The notes under the pieces are model-generated. The model saw only the letters and a program-made list of their open reading frames with translations. It made no database searches and was not told the DNA's origin. A program made the position numbers and the translations under genes. Shown in pieces: positions 12,266 to 21,234 of a stretch of DNA of 64,000 nt. The DNA is from Paenibacillus sp. IHBB 10380. Its GTDB lineage: Bacteria; Bacillota; Bacilli; Paenibacillales; Paenibacillaceae. The DNA lies in contig NZ_CP010976.1 of the NCBI RefSeq assembly GCF_000949425.1, positions 4,464,001 to 4,528,000 on the forward strand, read 5' to 3'. How positions within the stretch are numbered: the first letter of the stretch is position 1; the number at the start of each line of letters is the position of its first letter.

Positions 12266-12305
12266 AAAAGAGCAGTCTACGAGTGTCTCGTAGAATTGCT
12301 CTTTT
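12266..12305. terminator. Bidirectional hairpin terminator upstream of rpiB
   Basis: Arms AAAAGAGCA/TGCTCTTTT and CTACGAG/CTCGTAG with a 3-nt loop; A-run on one side and T-run on the other. It lies in the 366-bp gap between rpiB and ywlE and could end the ywlE transcript on the minus strand. Confidence 0.7.
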
Positions 12306-12450
12306 GCCCAGGCGACCGGCCGTATATTCCGATGCTCCATCGTGGTTTCATCCACATAGTCGCCAGTTACATCGGAACCGATTGTTTTTCATTTAATCTC
12401 ATAATAAATCAATCTCGACTGAAAAGCAACGTACAATCAAGAATGAATTC

Positions 12451-12503
12451 GGTCACGAAGAAACGGCTTCGCCGTCCTTTAAGAGACCGTAACCGTTTCT
12501 CGT
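12451..12503. repeat. Stem-loop repeat-like element between rpiB and ywlE
   Basis: Nested inverted repeats: GGTC/GACC (12451-12454 and 12485-12488), ACGAAGAAACGG pairing with CCGTTTCTCGT (12455-12466 and 12493-12503), and an internal ACGGCTTCGCCGT tetraloop hairpin. It looks like a small palindromic repeat rather than a terminator because no T-run follows. Next to it (12515-12549) is copy 1 of the dispersed repeat. Confidence 0.5.
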
Positions 12504-12514
12504 AGAAATATATT

Positions 12515-12549
12515 CAAAGTATAGTGAAAACTTAACCTTTCTTATATTT
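12515..12549 (+). repeat. Dispersed intergenic repeat, copy 1
   Basis: Contains ATAGTGAAAACTTAACCTTT followed by CTTATATTT. The same stretch recurs at 29377-29404 and 47013-47047. All three lie between genes, in the same orientation relative to the window, next to terminators or gene ends. Function unknown. Confidence 0.75.
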
Positions 12550-12554
12550 CAAAG

Positions 12555-13142
12555 TTACGAACTCTGCTCATGTTGCAGCTTGTCCAGCATACGATCTATA
12601 GCCGTCCGAATCTCTGCTGCCGTCACTTCATAATCTTCTCGTGACCCACCAAAAGGATCAGAGATATCGAAGCTCGGAACACGTTGCTGTAACTCAATCA
12701 ACCGTTCGCGATCTTGGTGATCTAACTCTTGACCCAATGCCTTATTCATGGCCCAAGTAGCATATAAACTATCTAGCTCTTGTAATTCTCTCAACACCAC
12801 TTCATCATCTTCGGCATATTCCTTCAGTGTATAGACCTTACCCATCGCCTGAGGAAAATTGCGAATAACATGCTGTTTATGGCTCTGAGTTAACGTAAGA
12901 ATAAGATCCGTCGATGTTACGTTATCATGCCTTAAAGGGAGAGAGGTGATATGATCGTTAATATCATGATCTCGTAGCACCGCCTCCGCGTGACGGGATA
13001 TAGGTACCCCTTCAGCCGCAGACACTCCAGCAGATTCAACCTCTAGTTCAATGCCCCGTTCCTCAGCTAATTTGCGAAGAATTCCTTCGGCCATCGGACT
13101 ACGACATGTATTGCCTGTACACACGAACAAAATACGTAACAT
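12555..13142 (-). CDS. ywlE: Protein arginine phosphatase (YwlE type, LMW-PTP fold)
   Basis: Low-molecular-weight phosphatase; in Bacillus YwlE removes the McsB-made phosphoarginine mark. 195 residues, longer than the about 150 of B. subtilis. The P-loop CTGNTCRS (Cys8 nucleophile, Arg14) has Thr at position 12, the residue that selects phosphoarginine over phosphotyrosine in YwlE, and the acid loop SDPFGGS is present near residue 160. Extra length lies in the middle helical part (about residues 95-150). The neighbours are the same as in Bacillus. No mcsB is in this window. Confidence 0.9.
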   Translation of the reverse strand: MLRILFVCTGNTCRSPMAEGILRKLAEERGIELEVESAGVSAAEGVPISRHAEAVLRDHDINDHITSLPLRHDNVTSTDLILTLTQSHKQHVIRNFPQAMGKVYTLKEYAEDDEVVLRELQELDSLYATWAMNKALGQELDHQDRERLIELQQRVPSFDISDPFGGSREDYEVTAAEIRTAIDRMLDKLQHEQSS

Positions 13143-13213
13143 GCCCTGTCAACCTCCCAAGAATCAATTCCTTCAATACGATGGCTTTGTAACTTATTAT
13201 TCATTCTATTGTA

Positions 13214-13774
13214 TCAAAAGATAAACACTAGTCCAAATGCAAGAAGTATAGCACCCCCGAGAGCTTCTCCATACTCTCCTAGATTGTGACCCACTTTCCG
13301 TCCTAGTAGAAGGCCCAATACCGACATTAATGCACCACAGAATCCGAACGCCAAGACCGTGATCAATACATTGCTATTAAACATCCCTAAAGAAACCCCG
13401 ACCGAGAATGAGTCAATACTAACACTCACTGAAAAAATGCCCATACCGATCCAAGAGCGATAATCTACGATCTTCGTCATTCCACCATAAAAAGCATTCA
13501 CAACCATATGGCCCCCAAGTAGAATCAATAATCCACCGGCGACATAACCTGTGATCGTTCCCAATAGCATGCCGACATATTGCCCTGTAACAATACCTAG
13601 CAAGGGCATGATAATGTGAAAAACCCCTACCCACAAACTGATTTTAAGGATATGAAGCAACCCAATCCCCTTCATACCAATTCCCACACTGAGTGAAAAT
13701 GCATCAAGCCCTAAAGCCAGTGCCATAATTAAAATCGTAATTAGCTGCCCCAAACTGGCAGAAGTCTCCCACAT
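13214..13774 (-). CDS. mntP: MntP-type manganese efflux pump (YwlD)
   Basis: 186-residue membrane protein with six helices arranged as two related halves. Each half has an Asp-containing motif, ALGLDAFSLSVGIGMKG in helix 1 and VSIDSFSVGVSLGM in helix 4, as in the MntP manganese exporter. In this position Bacillus has ywlD. TGGAGG precedes the ATG. No yybP-type riboswitch is visible in the short upstream gap. Confidence 0.88.
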   Translation of the reverse strand: MWETSASLGQLITILIMALALGLDAFSLSVGIGMKGIGLLHILKISLWVGVFHIIMPLLGIVTGQYVGMLLGTITGYVAGGLLILLGGHMVVNAFYGGMTKIVDYRSWIGMGIFSVSVSIDSFSVGVSLGMFNSNVLITVLAFGFCGALMSVLGLLLGRKVGHNLGEYGEALGGAILLAFGLVFIF

Positions 13775-13868
13775 GAATATTCCTCCAAGTCCGTTAGCTT
13801 CTTGTACAAATTTATGCGGACAAGGCGTGATTCATGACAGGAACCCTCGATGGGGAACAACCCATTAC

Positions 13869-15083
13869 CTATACAGAGATTACTCTACCTCCAGCTGCCT
13901 TCAGCAGACGATTCATGACCGCTGTGCCAAGCCCTTCTTCCGGGCAAGCTTCTGCCAGAATAAAGGTAACGCCTGCTTCATCGAACTGACGCAACCCTGC
14001 ATACAAGAAGCGAGCTACGGTGTCTAGCGATGACAAGGGCCCCATGGTAACGATGTGAAGATCCGGACGATCATGATACATGCCTTTGTGTTCATCGAAG
14101 ATCATGAGTCCTATCGTCTCTCCGTGCTCCACGGCATCATCTAGCCGAGTTGCGATCCAATCTGCGACAGTCTGTGGTGAAGATCCTCTCACAATACTAA
14201 GTGCACCCCGCGGTGCATAGTGCGTATACTTCATACCCGGTGATCTGGGAACTAAAGAGAAGGCATGATCTGTATCAGACATTCCAATCTCAGATGATGG
14301 TGCTATATTCTGTTCAGACGCTGATTCCGTATCGGATAAGTCAGAATGGATAACTACACCCTCTATGCGAGACAATTGTTCCGTTGTAATACCACCGGGT
14401 CTTAACACGACTACTGCACCATCTGCTTGCACCTGTACAACCGTAGACTCTAGCCCAACACCTGTAGGACCTCCATCCAAAATCCCATCAATTCGACCCT
14501 CTAAATCCTCCATCACATGATCAGCTAGCGTAGGACTCGGTCGCCCAGATCGATTAGCACTTGGTGCCGCAACGGGACAACCCGCCTTGGCAATGAGCTC
14601 GAGTGCAACAGGGTGATCTGGCATACGTACACCAACTGTATCTAATCCTGCCGTCACCCGTGAGGACAACACTCCTTCCCGCAGAGGCAGCACCAGTGTC
14701 AGTGGACCTGGCCAGAATGCTTCCATCAATGCAGCAGCTATAGGATGCACCTCTGTTACGAGTTCTGCTAGTTGAATACGTTCCGCTATATGTACAATAA
14801 GTGGATTATCAGCCGGTCTTCCCTTGGCTGTAAATACAGCCTCCACTGCGGATGTACTCCGTGCATCTGCGCCAAGTCCATACACCGTTTCCGTTGGGAA
14901 AGCTATAATCCCTCCACTTGCTAATAACTTAGCAGCTTCCTGAATATCTCCTGCTTCACGTGATAATTCTTGCTTAAGCTGTCTCTTCTGATCAATCATT
15001 CCCCTGACATTCCAGTACGTTGTATGAAGATCGCTCGCTGTCTTCTTTTCATATTTATCATCATTCATGTTCGATTCCATCAC
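13869..15083 (-). CDS. ywlC: Threonylcarbamoyl-AMP synthase (Sua5/YwlC)
   Basis: Makes threonylcarbamoyl-AMP from threonine, bicarbonate and ATP for the t6A37 modification of ANN-decoding tRNAs. 404 residues: an N-terminal YrdC domain (about 45-235; IIAFPTETVYGLGADA, TGRPADNPLIVHI-like stretch, PVAAPSANRSGRPSPT), a linker ending in SPGMKYTHYAP near residue 280, and a C-terminal Sua5 Rossmann-like domain. Longer than B. subtilis YwlC (about 346) because of an N-terminal extension and a Ser/Glu-rich insert near residue 250. The true start is uncertain: the first 25-40 residues are not family-like and the ribosome site is poor. Confidence 0.92.
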   Translation of the reverse strand: MMESNMNDDKYEKKTASDLHTTYWNVRGMIDQKRQLKQELSREAGDIQEAAKLLASGGIIAFPTETVYGLGADARSTSAVEAVFTAKGRPADNPLIVHIAERIQLAELVTEVHPIAAALMEAFWPGPLTLVLPLREGVLSSRVTAGLDTVGVRMPDHPVALELIAKAGCPVAAPSANRSGRPSPTLADHVMEDLEGRIDGILDGGPTGVGLESTVVQVQADGAVVVLRPGGITTEQLSRIEGVVIHSDLSDTESASEQNIAPSSEIGMSDTDHAFSLVPRSPGMKYTHYAPRGALSIVRGSSPQTVADWIATRLDDAVEHGETIGLMIFDEHKGMYHDRPDLHIVTMGPLSSLDTVARFLYAGLRQFDEAGVTFILAEACPEEGLGTAVMNRLLKAAGGRVISV

Positions 15084-15143
15084 TTATCACATGCTTTCTA
15101 AAAATCATATTATGCCTTCCGCCTCACGAGCCGCTTGTAAACG

Positions 15144-15199
15144 AAAAAAGTGCCCCCATCTGCGAAAGAACAATGAACGAAGTCATCGGACCATGGGCA
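15144..15199 (-). terminator. Possible terminator after spoIIR
   Basis: On the minus strand TGCCCAT is followed by about 30 bases, then ATGGGGGCAC and TTTTTT. The tail is good, while the stem needs bulges. Located between spoIIR and ywlC. Confidence 0.4.
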
Positions 15200-15268
15200 G
15201 AGAATAAGCACCTTCACTTAAGATACAAGAATTTTACCATGAACCTGTATAAAAACAAAGTGGAGAAG

Positions 15269-15952
15269 TTAGACAAACAATCCCTTAATCCACTCTATTA
15301 ACCCTAGAATCATATCCCATAAGAAAAAGCGTACTTCAGGTGCATCAGAGGTTTCTTCTACATCTCCACCCTCACCCTTAGCCTCTACTGTAGACGCAGT
15401 TGCCGCAGCTACAGCATCTCCGGTTCCAGCATCAATGAAACATAACGGCGGGAATAACACACACCACCAATTCTGTCCTTTTCCTTCACCTAATGTAATT
15501 CTTAATGCCTCATACTCTCCGGCTGGATATACAGTGCCACCATATAATTTAGTAGGAAAAGCAACCATTCCAAGTTCAACCTGATAATTATAGTGTATTC
15601 CCCGATCCGCCAGCTCTTTCCCTACCAAGTTATTCAGCTCTGGGAGGTGCTGTTTAATGACTGCACGTGCTTGTTCTAAGCTTTGTGGATCTTCCAACTT
15701 CTGAACCCATCCGTTCATTTGCTCCACAATAACATCACGGATCTCTTTCTTGACAATCTGATCTCCGGTTCTATCTGAATTTGCTAGAATACGCAATCGA
15801 ATCGACTCCTGAGGTATAAGCCCCTCCACCACAGATGCGTCTGTACGTTGCGCTTCCCAAGACATAACTAGCAAAAATAATATACTAAATATAATAACTG
15901 TATTCTTTACTAAGACACGCCGCGTATCAGATCCTATGACACTGTTTCTCAT
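15269..15952 (-). CDS. spoIIR: Stage II sporulation protein R
   Basis: SpoIIR, the forespore-made secreted signal that activates SpoIIGA to process pro-sigma-E in the mother cell. About 227 residues: N-terminal membrane/signal segment (VLVKNTVIIFSILFLLVMS), then the conserved extracellular domain with ESIRLRILANSDRTGDQIVKKEIRDVIV, LGMVAFPTKLYGGTVYPAGEY and the WWCVLFPPLCFID motif. A variable Ala/Glu-rich stretch precedes the C-terminal RFFLWDMILGLIEWIK. Start: ATG 15952 after GAGGGGAG; the GTG at 15976 overlaps that site. Confidence 0.95.
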   Translation of the reverse strand: MRNSVIGSDTRRVLVKNTVIIFSILFLLVMSWEAQRTDASVVEGLIPQESIRLRILANSDRTGDQIVKKEIRDVIVEQMNGWVQKLEDPQSLEQARAVIKQHLPELNNLVGKELADRGIHYNYQVELGMVAFPTKLYGGTVYPAGEYEALRITLGEGKGQNWWCVLFPPLCFIDAGTGDAVAAATASTVEAKGEGGDVEETSDAPEVRFFLWDMILGLIEWIKGLFV

Positions 15953-15988
15953 TCTAAATCCGCTCCCCTCTATCACTTCATATGGGCT

Positions 15989-16016
15989 AGTATGTCCATT
16001 TCAAGAGAGGATAAAC
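15989..16016 (-). promoter_or_regulatory. Putative sigma-F promoter of spoIIR
   Basis: On the minus strand GTTTA (16016-16012) is followed after 14 bases by GGACATACT (15997-15989), which fits the sigma-F -10 consensus GGnnAnAnT exactly; the -35 fits GYATA with one change. The implied transcript start is about 30 bases before the ATG. In Bacillus spoIIR is sigma-F dependent. Confidence 0.5.
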
Positions 16017-16051
16017 TATCAATCTATTAAAAAATAAATATACCGGTAGAT

Positions 16052-16211
16052 ACGGCGCTTCAGGATGACCGCTACGCGGACGGATTATTCTTCCGATCGC
16101 CGCTGTTGCCCTCAGATTTCCTGATATATACCGCTAAGCGGTAGAAATCCCAGGACAAAGGCGAACGCTATCGCTTCTACAGAACAATTCCGTCCTCTTC
16201 GCTGCCCTATG
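16052..16211. repeat. MITE-like palindromic element
   Basis: About 160 bp in the 351-bp gap between spoIIR and the SEDS gene. Imperfect inverted arms GGACGGATTATTCT (16078-16091) and AGAACAATTCCGTCC (16181-16195) flank internal stems, including ACCGCTAAGCGGT (16130-16142) and CCGCTACGCGG (16069-16079). No coding capacity. The layout resembles non-autonomous palindromic repeats that I associate with Paenibacillus genomes; membership in a family needs a genome search. Confidence 0.6.
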
Positions 16212-16237
16212 TTAAAGCGTTAGAATACCATAAAATC

Positions 16238-16276
16238 AAAAAACCACCCTATTAACCGGAGTGGTTAACAGAGTGG
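16238..16276 (-). terminator. Terminator after the SEDS gene
   Basis: Arms CCACTCTGTTAACC and GGTTAATAGGGTGG (minus strand) followed by TTTTTT. Strong intrinsic terminator 28 bp after the stop of the FtsW/RodA-type gene. Confidence 0.8.
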
Positions 16277-16303
16277 CGTTCGATTAATGTTATTAGATTA
16301 GAA

Positions 16304-17497
16304 CTAATTTGAACCTGCGGAAGCAGAATAGTTGGATGTCTGAACGACCAAACTATCATCCGGCTCCTGACTGTGAACACGAACACTCATAACGATACCT
16401 ATACTAACCATATTTATAAGTAGAGAAGTTCCTCCGTAACTAATAAAGGGAAGAGTAATCCCCGTTAATGGCATAATTCCGATAAAAGCACCGATGTTCT
16501 CAAAGATTTGATACAACATCATAGCAACTATACCTACAATGAGATAGGGTCCTGCTCGATTCTTACATTCCAATGAAATCAGAATCATACGATGGATCAT
16601 CACGAAGTATAACAACAGCAACACGGAAGCTCCTACGAAGCCAAATTCCTCCGCGACCTGCACAAAGATCGAATCGGAATACGTATAAGGTACACGTTCA
16701 CTTTGAACAGAAGTCCCTTTCATATATCCTTCTCCAACCATTCCCCCAGAAGCAATAGCAAGCTTGGCATTGTCTGTATGGTAACTAGCTTTAGCCGTTG
16801 CTTTCTCAGGAACAAGCCAAGGATCGAGCCGTTCGATCCAGTGATCCTTTTTAATAGACTCCAAAGCTGTTTTGATATCGTCATGGTAATGGATGTAGCC
16901 TTGAATACCACCAATCAGGGCCCCGAGCATAATAACTACACCAATCAATGCATGAGAGAATTTAATGTTCCCAATCCAGAGTAGTCCAATCAAAATGATG
17001 ACATAGCTAAATGAGTTCCCAAGGTCATTCTGCGAGAGAACGATAACAAACGGAATAAAGGCTATCATACCCACAGGTACAACATTGCTCCAGAAGGATA
17101 GTTGATTCTTATTGATACGAATAAGGGCAGAGGTCAGGAAGATAATTAAACATAGTTTAAAAAGCTCTGCTGGCTGTAATGAAAATCCAGGCAGCTCCAA
17201 CCAACCTGTTGCTCCGTTCTTCGATTCTCCCACAAAACTTACAACGCCAAGTAAAGCCATGCCTGCTAAGTAAATAACCCAGGCATATTTGATCAATAGT
17301 CGGTAGTCAATCAAAACAAATGCAGTGAAGGCTACAAAGGAAATAGCGTAGTACTTCAACATTTTTATGTGATGCCCATCTAAACCGGTGCTCTCTCTTC
17401 CATTAGTCACGCTATATAAAGACAATATACTAATCGCCATAAGAGCAATTAGAACCACCAAAACGACGAAATCTATTTTTTTTAGCTTTTGAAGCAT
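16304..17497 (-). CDS. FtsW/RodA/SpoVE family peptidoglycan polymerase (SEDS)
   Basis: 397-residue polytopic membrane protein with about ten helices. SEDS proteins polymerise lipid II glycan strands with a partner class B PBP. Conserved: LPGFSLQPAELFKLCLIIFL, VIVLSQNDLGNSFSYVIILIG with the catalytic-type Asp, AEEFGFVGASVLLLLYF, and the C-terminal LPFISYGGTSLLINM signature. A large external loop (about residues 195-265) is longer than in FtsW, which favours a RodA-like role. Subfamily cannot be fixed without alignment. Monocistronic, with its own terminator. Confidence 0.9.
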   Translation of the reverse strand: MLQKLKKIDFVVLVVLIALMAISILSLYSVTNGRESTGLDGHHIKMLKYYAISFVAFTAFVLIDYRLLIKYAWVIYLAGMALLGVVSFVGESKNGATGWLELPGFSLQPAELFKLCLIIFLTSALIRINKNQLSFWSNVVPVGMIAFIPFVIVLSQNDLGNSFSYVIILIGLLWIGNIKFSHALIGVVIMLGALIGGIQGYIHYHDDIKTALESIKKDHWIERLDPWLVPEKATAKASYHTDNAKLAIASGGMVGEGYMKGTSVQSERVPYTYSDSIFVQVAEEFGFVGASVLLLLYFVMIHRMILISLECKNRAGPYLIVGIVAMMLYQIFENIGAFIGIMPLTGITLPFISYGGTSLLINMVSIGIVMSVRVHSQEPDDSLVVQTSNYSASAGSN

Positions 17498-17662
17498 GTG
17501 CTACCCTCCTGTACCGAGGCTTCTACCTCTTGTGCCTCATAAAGCACCTATCTCTCTATTGTATAGGAATACACCAACCAAATTCAATTGGACAATGACG
17601 GTAATAAACCGAAGACCCTAATAAGAAATGAAAGGTAAGCAAATCCTCCCTAAAGTAAACGT

Positions 17663-18607
17663 CTAAACCCTTACCCCAAGGACATGACGTTCAATCCCAG
17701 CGAAGTCAGGTACAATGACAATCTCATCCCAATGCCCTGCTTCACTTAACAATTGAGCAACATCGCCCGCTTGTCCCATACCGAGTTCAAAGCCGATCAA
17801 GCGCGGAGGCGCGGCGAGCATTATTAACTGCTCCATCATGATGCGGTAAGGCAGTAGCCCATCCGCACCACCATCCAGCGCCATGCGCGGCTCGAAGTCT
17901 CGCACTTCACGCTGGAGACCAGCGATATCCGACGCCGGTATATACGGTGGGTTGGACACAACAATGTCCAACGCCATCCCAGCGAACGGCGCCAGCAGGT
18001 CGCCCTGATGAAAGGCTACGGCTGCCGCATGGCGCGCCGCATTCTGCTCGGCTACGCGGAGCGCCGCCGGCGAGATGTCGCTGGCGTGTATGCGCCAGCG
18101 TGGCGACTGCACCGCCAGCGTCACAGCGATAGCGCCGCTGCCGGTGCCAATGTCGGCGGCCACGAGCTGCTGCTCGGCCACCGCGGAGAGCTGCGCGCTA
18201 GGCGCAGGAGCTTCCGCCGGCACGGCGGTGCTGCCCGGCCAGATCCGGGCAGCTTGCTGCTGGATCGCTTCGACCAGCAGCTCGGTCTCCGGCCGTGGGA
18301 TCAACACGGCCGAGGTCACGTTAAAGAGCAGGCCGTAGAATTCCTGCTCGCCGATGATGTACTGCGCCGGTTCACCCGATGCTTTGCGGGTAACCGCGTC
18401 CATCCACGCGGCAGCTTTAGCCGCGGGAAAAGGCTCCGACAACGCCATGTAATAGGCGGTGCCTGTCAGTTCCAGCACATGCTCTAGCAATAGCTGTGCA
18501 TTACGCTGCGGCTCCAACACGCCACAATTCGCTAAAAAAGAGGAAGCCTCCACAAAGGCTTCCCGTATACTCTGATTGGGTGATACGTTGAAACGATCTC
18601 TGCTCAC
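17663..18607 (-). CDS. prmC: Release factor glutamine methyltransferase
   Basis: N5-glutamine methyltransferase acting on the GGQ glutamine of RF1 and RF2. About 314 residues: N-terminal helical domain, then a Rossmann methyltransferase domain with VAADIGTGSGAIAV (SAM-binding) and the catalytic VVSNPPYIP. Directly downstream of its substrate gene prfA, as in many bacteria. Start: GTG 18607 lies 8 bases from GGGGA; the longer GTG at 18622 has no site. Odd: most of the gene (about 17.80-18.48 kb) is visibly much richer in G+C and Ala codons than either neighbour. Confidence 0.93.
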   Translation of the reverse strand: MSRDRFNVSPNQSIREAFVEASSFLANCGVLEPQRNAQLLLEHVLELTGTAYYMALSEPFPAAKAAAWMDAVTRKASGEPAQYIIGEQEFYGLLFNVTSAVLIPRPETELLVEAIQQQAARIWPGSTAVPAEAPAPSAQLSAVAEQQLVAADIGTGSGAIAVTLAVQSPRWRIHASDISPAALRVAEQNAARHAAAVAFHQGDLLAPFAGMALDIVVSNPPYIPASDIAGLQREVRDFEPRMALDGGADGLLPYRIMMEQLIMLAAPPRLIGFELGMGQAGDVAQLLSEAGHWDEIVIVPDFAGIERHVLGVRV

Positions 18608-18611
18608 AACA

Positions 18612-19679
18612 TTATTCCCCACTATCCATCAATTCTGCCTGCTCAGCAATACTAAGAGCTGCAATAATATCAGTAATATCACCATTCATCACTTGTTCTA
18701 ATCTGTGCATAGTCAGACCAATACGGTGATCCGTTACACGGCCTTGCGGAAAGTTATACGTGCGAATACGCTCACTGCGATCACCCGTACCCACTTTGCT
18801 CTTACGCTCACCCGCGTACTTAGCTTCTTCTTCTTGACGCATCTTATCTGAGATACGAGAACGAAGCACTTTAAGGGCTTGATCTTTATTCTTATTCTGC
18901 GATTTACCATCTTGGCAAGTTGCCACAATACCCGTAGGGATGTGAGTCACTCGCACAGCAGATTTAGTTGTATTAACAGATTGTCCACCCGCACCACTTG
19001 AACAGAACGTATCCACACGAATGTCTTTATCATGAATTTCAATCTCAAATTCTTCTGCTTCTGGCAATACAGCCACAGTTGAAGTTGACGTGTGAATCCG
19101 TCCACCCGATTCAGTGGTTGGAATGCGCTGCACACGGTGTGCACCACTTTCATATTTCATTTTGCTGTAAGCACCACGACCGTTAATGGAGAAAATAACT
19201 TCTTTAAAGCCACCAAGATCATTACTGCTCACATCCATTATCTCTACTCGCCATCCCTGTGCGTCAGCATAACGGGTATACATCCGATAAAGATCAGCGG
19301 CAAACAGAGCGGCTTCATCTCCACCCGCCGCACCGCGAATTTCCACGATAACGTTCTTATCATCATTAGGATCTTTTGGAAGTAGAAGTTGACGAATCTG
19401 GCTCTCTAATTCATGGTGACGAGTCGTTAACTCATCAATTTCCATCTTAACCATTTCACGCATCTCGTCATCTAGCTTCTCAGCTTGCATTGCTTTTGCT
19501 GAATGTAGTTCTTCAACAACTGTTCTATATTCGGTAAAAGCCTCAAAAGCAGGCTGTAAATCTGATTGTTCTTTAGAATACTCCCTTAATCGCGTATTAT
19601 CGCTAGCAACATCAGGATCACAGAGCATTTCGCTCAGTTTTTCGTAACGGTCCGCCAAGGATTGCAATCGGTCCAACAT
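18612..19679 (-). CDS. prfA: Peptide chain release factor 1
   Basis: RF1, recognising UAA and UAG. 355 residues. The GGQ catalytic motif is in [18 protein letters not shown], the stop-codon reading PxT-type motif is [14 protein letters not shown], and [20 protein letters not shown] follows. Domain 1 is the N-terminal helical region (residues 1-100). The GGQ glutamine is the expected target of the adjacent PrmC. Four bases separate it from prmC. Confidence 0.97.
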   Translation of the reverse strand: MLDRLQSLADRYEKLSEMLCDPDVASDNTRLREYSKEQSDLQPAFEAFTEYRTVVEELHSAKAMQAEKLDDEMREMVKMEIDELTTRHHELESQIRQLLLPKDPNDDKNVIVEIRGAAGGDEAALFAADLYRMYTRYADAQGWRVEIMDVSSNDLGGFKEVIFSINGRGAYSKMKYESGAHRVQRIPTTESGGRIHTSTSTVAVLPEAEEFEIEIHDKDIRVDTFCSSGAGGQSVNTTKSAVRVTHIPTGIVATCQDGKSQNKNKDQALKVLRSRISDKMRQEEEAKYAGERKSKVGTGDRSERIRTYNFPQGRVTDHRIGLTMHRLEQVMNGDITDIIAALSIAEQAELMDSGE

Positions 19680-19799
19680 TGGGGGGTCACCTCTCCTATA
19701 TCAAAATAAACTCCATTTAATTATTTTTCATGACTCTTCATTATAACATACTTTATGCACACTGAATAGAACAAGTGAGTTGAACAAGCTACAACACAA

Positions 19800-19842
19800 G
19801 TAACGCGAATAAGCCTCCCCCTTGGCAAGCTCATTCACGTTA
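19800..19842 (-). terminator. Possible terminator after ychF
   Basis: On the minus strand AACGTGAATGAGCTT pairs imperfectly with AGGCTTATTCGCGTT around a short GGG-rich loop. The following sequence is only moderately T-rich. Confidence 0.4.
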
Positions 19843-19853
19843 AATTTAAGTCG

Positions 19854-20954
19854 CTATACGTTGAAACGGAAGTGCATAACATCGCCGTCTTTAACCAAAT
19901 ATTCCTTACCTTCTAAGCGAAGTTGTCCACGTTCTTTGGCACCATTCATGGAACCTGCATTGACTAGATCATCATAGGAAACAACCTCAGCCCGGATAAA
20001 TCCACGCTCGAAATCGGTATGAATAACGCCTGCCGCCTGAGGGGCTTTTGTTCCTTTGTGGATGGTCCACGCACGAACCTCTTGCACACCTGCTGTAAAG
20101 TACGTATACAAACCAAGTAGCGTGTAGGCTGCTTTAATCAGACGATTAAGGCCTGACTCTTCAAGTCCCAGCTCTTCTAAGAACATTGCCTTGTCTTCGC
20201 CTTCTAATTCTGCAATCTCAGCTTCTACCTTCGCGCTAATCGGTACAACGGCTGCATTCTCAGCAAGGGCGAAATCCTTTACTTGTTGTACATAAGGATT
20301 ACTATCTGCATCTGCTACGCCATCTTCACTAACATTAGCTGCATAAAGTACCGGCTTAAGTGTCAGCAGATGAAGATCACGTACGATCACCTTATCATCA
20401 TCGCTAAGCTCAATACTACGTGCTGGCATATCGTTATAAAGTGCTTCCTTCACACGTTCAAGTACTTCCACTTCTTGGGCGATTTTCTTGTCACCATTCT
20501 TAATATTCTTACGTGAACGATCAATACGCTTCTCGATACTTTCGAGATCCGCTAGAATCAATTCCAAGTTAATTGTCTGAATGTCGCTGATTGGGTTTAC
20601 TTTACCATCAACGTGAGTCACATTCTCATCTTCAAAACATCTCACCACATGCACGATCGCATCAACCTCACGAATATGAGCAAGGAATTTATTACCCAGA
20701 CCTTCCCCTTTACTCGCACCACGAACAAGTCCTGCAATGTCAACAAACTCAAATGCTGTAGGCACTGTTTTATCAGGAGTAACAAGTTCAGTCAGCTTAT
20801 CTAGACGTTCATCCGGGACCTCGACTACGCCAACGTTCGGATCGATCGTACAGAAAGGATAGTTCGCAGCTTCTGCACCTGCCTGTGTAATTGCATTAAA
20901 CAACGTGGATTTACCGACATTCGGCAATCCCACAATACCCGCTTTTAAAGCCAT
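19854..20954 (-). CDS. ychF: Redox-regulated ATPase YchF (Ola1 family)
   Basis: 366-residue P-loop protein of the Obg-like YchF/Ola1 group, which prefers ATP over GTP and associates with ribosomes. G1 [15 protein letters not shown], switch region [13 protein letters not shown]3 [20 protein letters not shown], a coiled-coil insertion (about 130-200) and the C-terminal TGS-like domain with [15 protein letters not shown] and FRFNV at the end. The length is typical. The longest gap in the Bacillus-like order falls here: genes to the right are not in the ywl-atp synteny block. Confidence 0.96.
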   Translation of the reverse strand: MALKAGIVGLPNVGKSTLFNAITQAGAEAANYPFCTIDPNVGVVEVPDERLDKLTELVTPDKTVPTAFEFVDIAGLVRGASKGEGLGNKFLAHIREVDAIVHVVRCFEDENVTHVDGKVNPISDIQTINLELILADLESIEKRIDRSRKNIKNGDKKIAQEVEVLERVKEALYNDMPARSIELSDDDKVIVRDLHLLTLKPVLYAANVSEDGVADADSNPYVQQVKDFALAENAAVVPISAKVEAEIAELEGEDKAMFLEELGLEESGLNRLIKAAYTLLGLYTYFTAGVQEVRAWTIHKGTKAPQAAGVIHTDFERGFIRAEVVSYDDLVNAGSMNGAKERGQLRLEGKEYLVKDGDVMHFRFNV

Positions 20955-21075
20955 TTATATGACAACTCCTATTTCCGTCAATTTATCTTCCCCATTATAT
21001 ATTAGAACAATTACCCCAGCAAGGAGCAAACGACATTAGTCGATAAATAACCCCTTATGTAACGACTCCTTACAA

Positions 21076-21192
21076 TTAAAGCTTCTTAGTCATGCTAATA
21101 TCCGTAATTTCATACCCCATCTTCTGATATAACGCGAAAGCTATCTTGTTATGTCCCAAAACATGTAGCGAGAATTCTATGCTCCAATCTAG
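21076..21192 (-). pseudogene. C-terminal remnant of a GNAT acetyltransferase
   Basis: Thirty-eight in-frame codons ending in TAA read LDWSIEFSLHVLGHN, then KIAFALYQKMGYEITDISM and TKKL. SLHVxxxNxxAxxLYxKMGY is the C-terminal acetyl-CoA-binding end of GNAT enzymes. A stop codon directly precedes it in the same frame and there is no start or ribosome site, so this is the tail of a lost gene. The rest of the 280-bp gap between ychF and fni shows nothing else. Confidence 0.7.
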
Positions 21193-21234
21193 TTAACCTT
21201 CATCCTAAACTCAGAGCATCACGCTTATTTGTAC

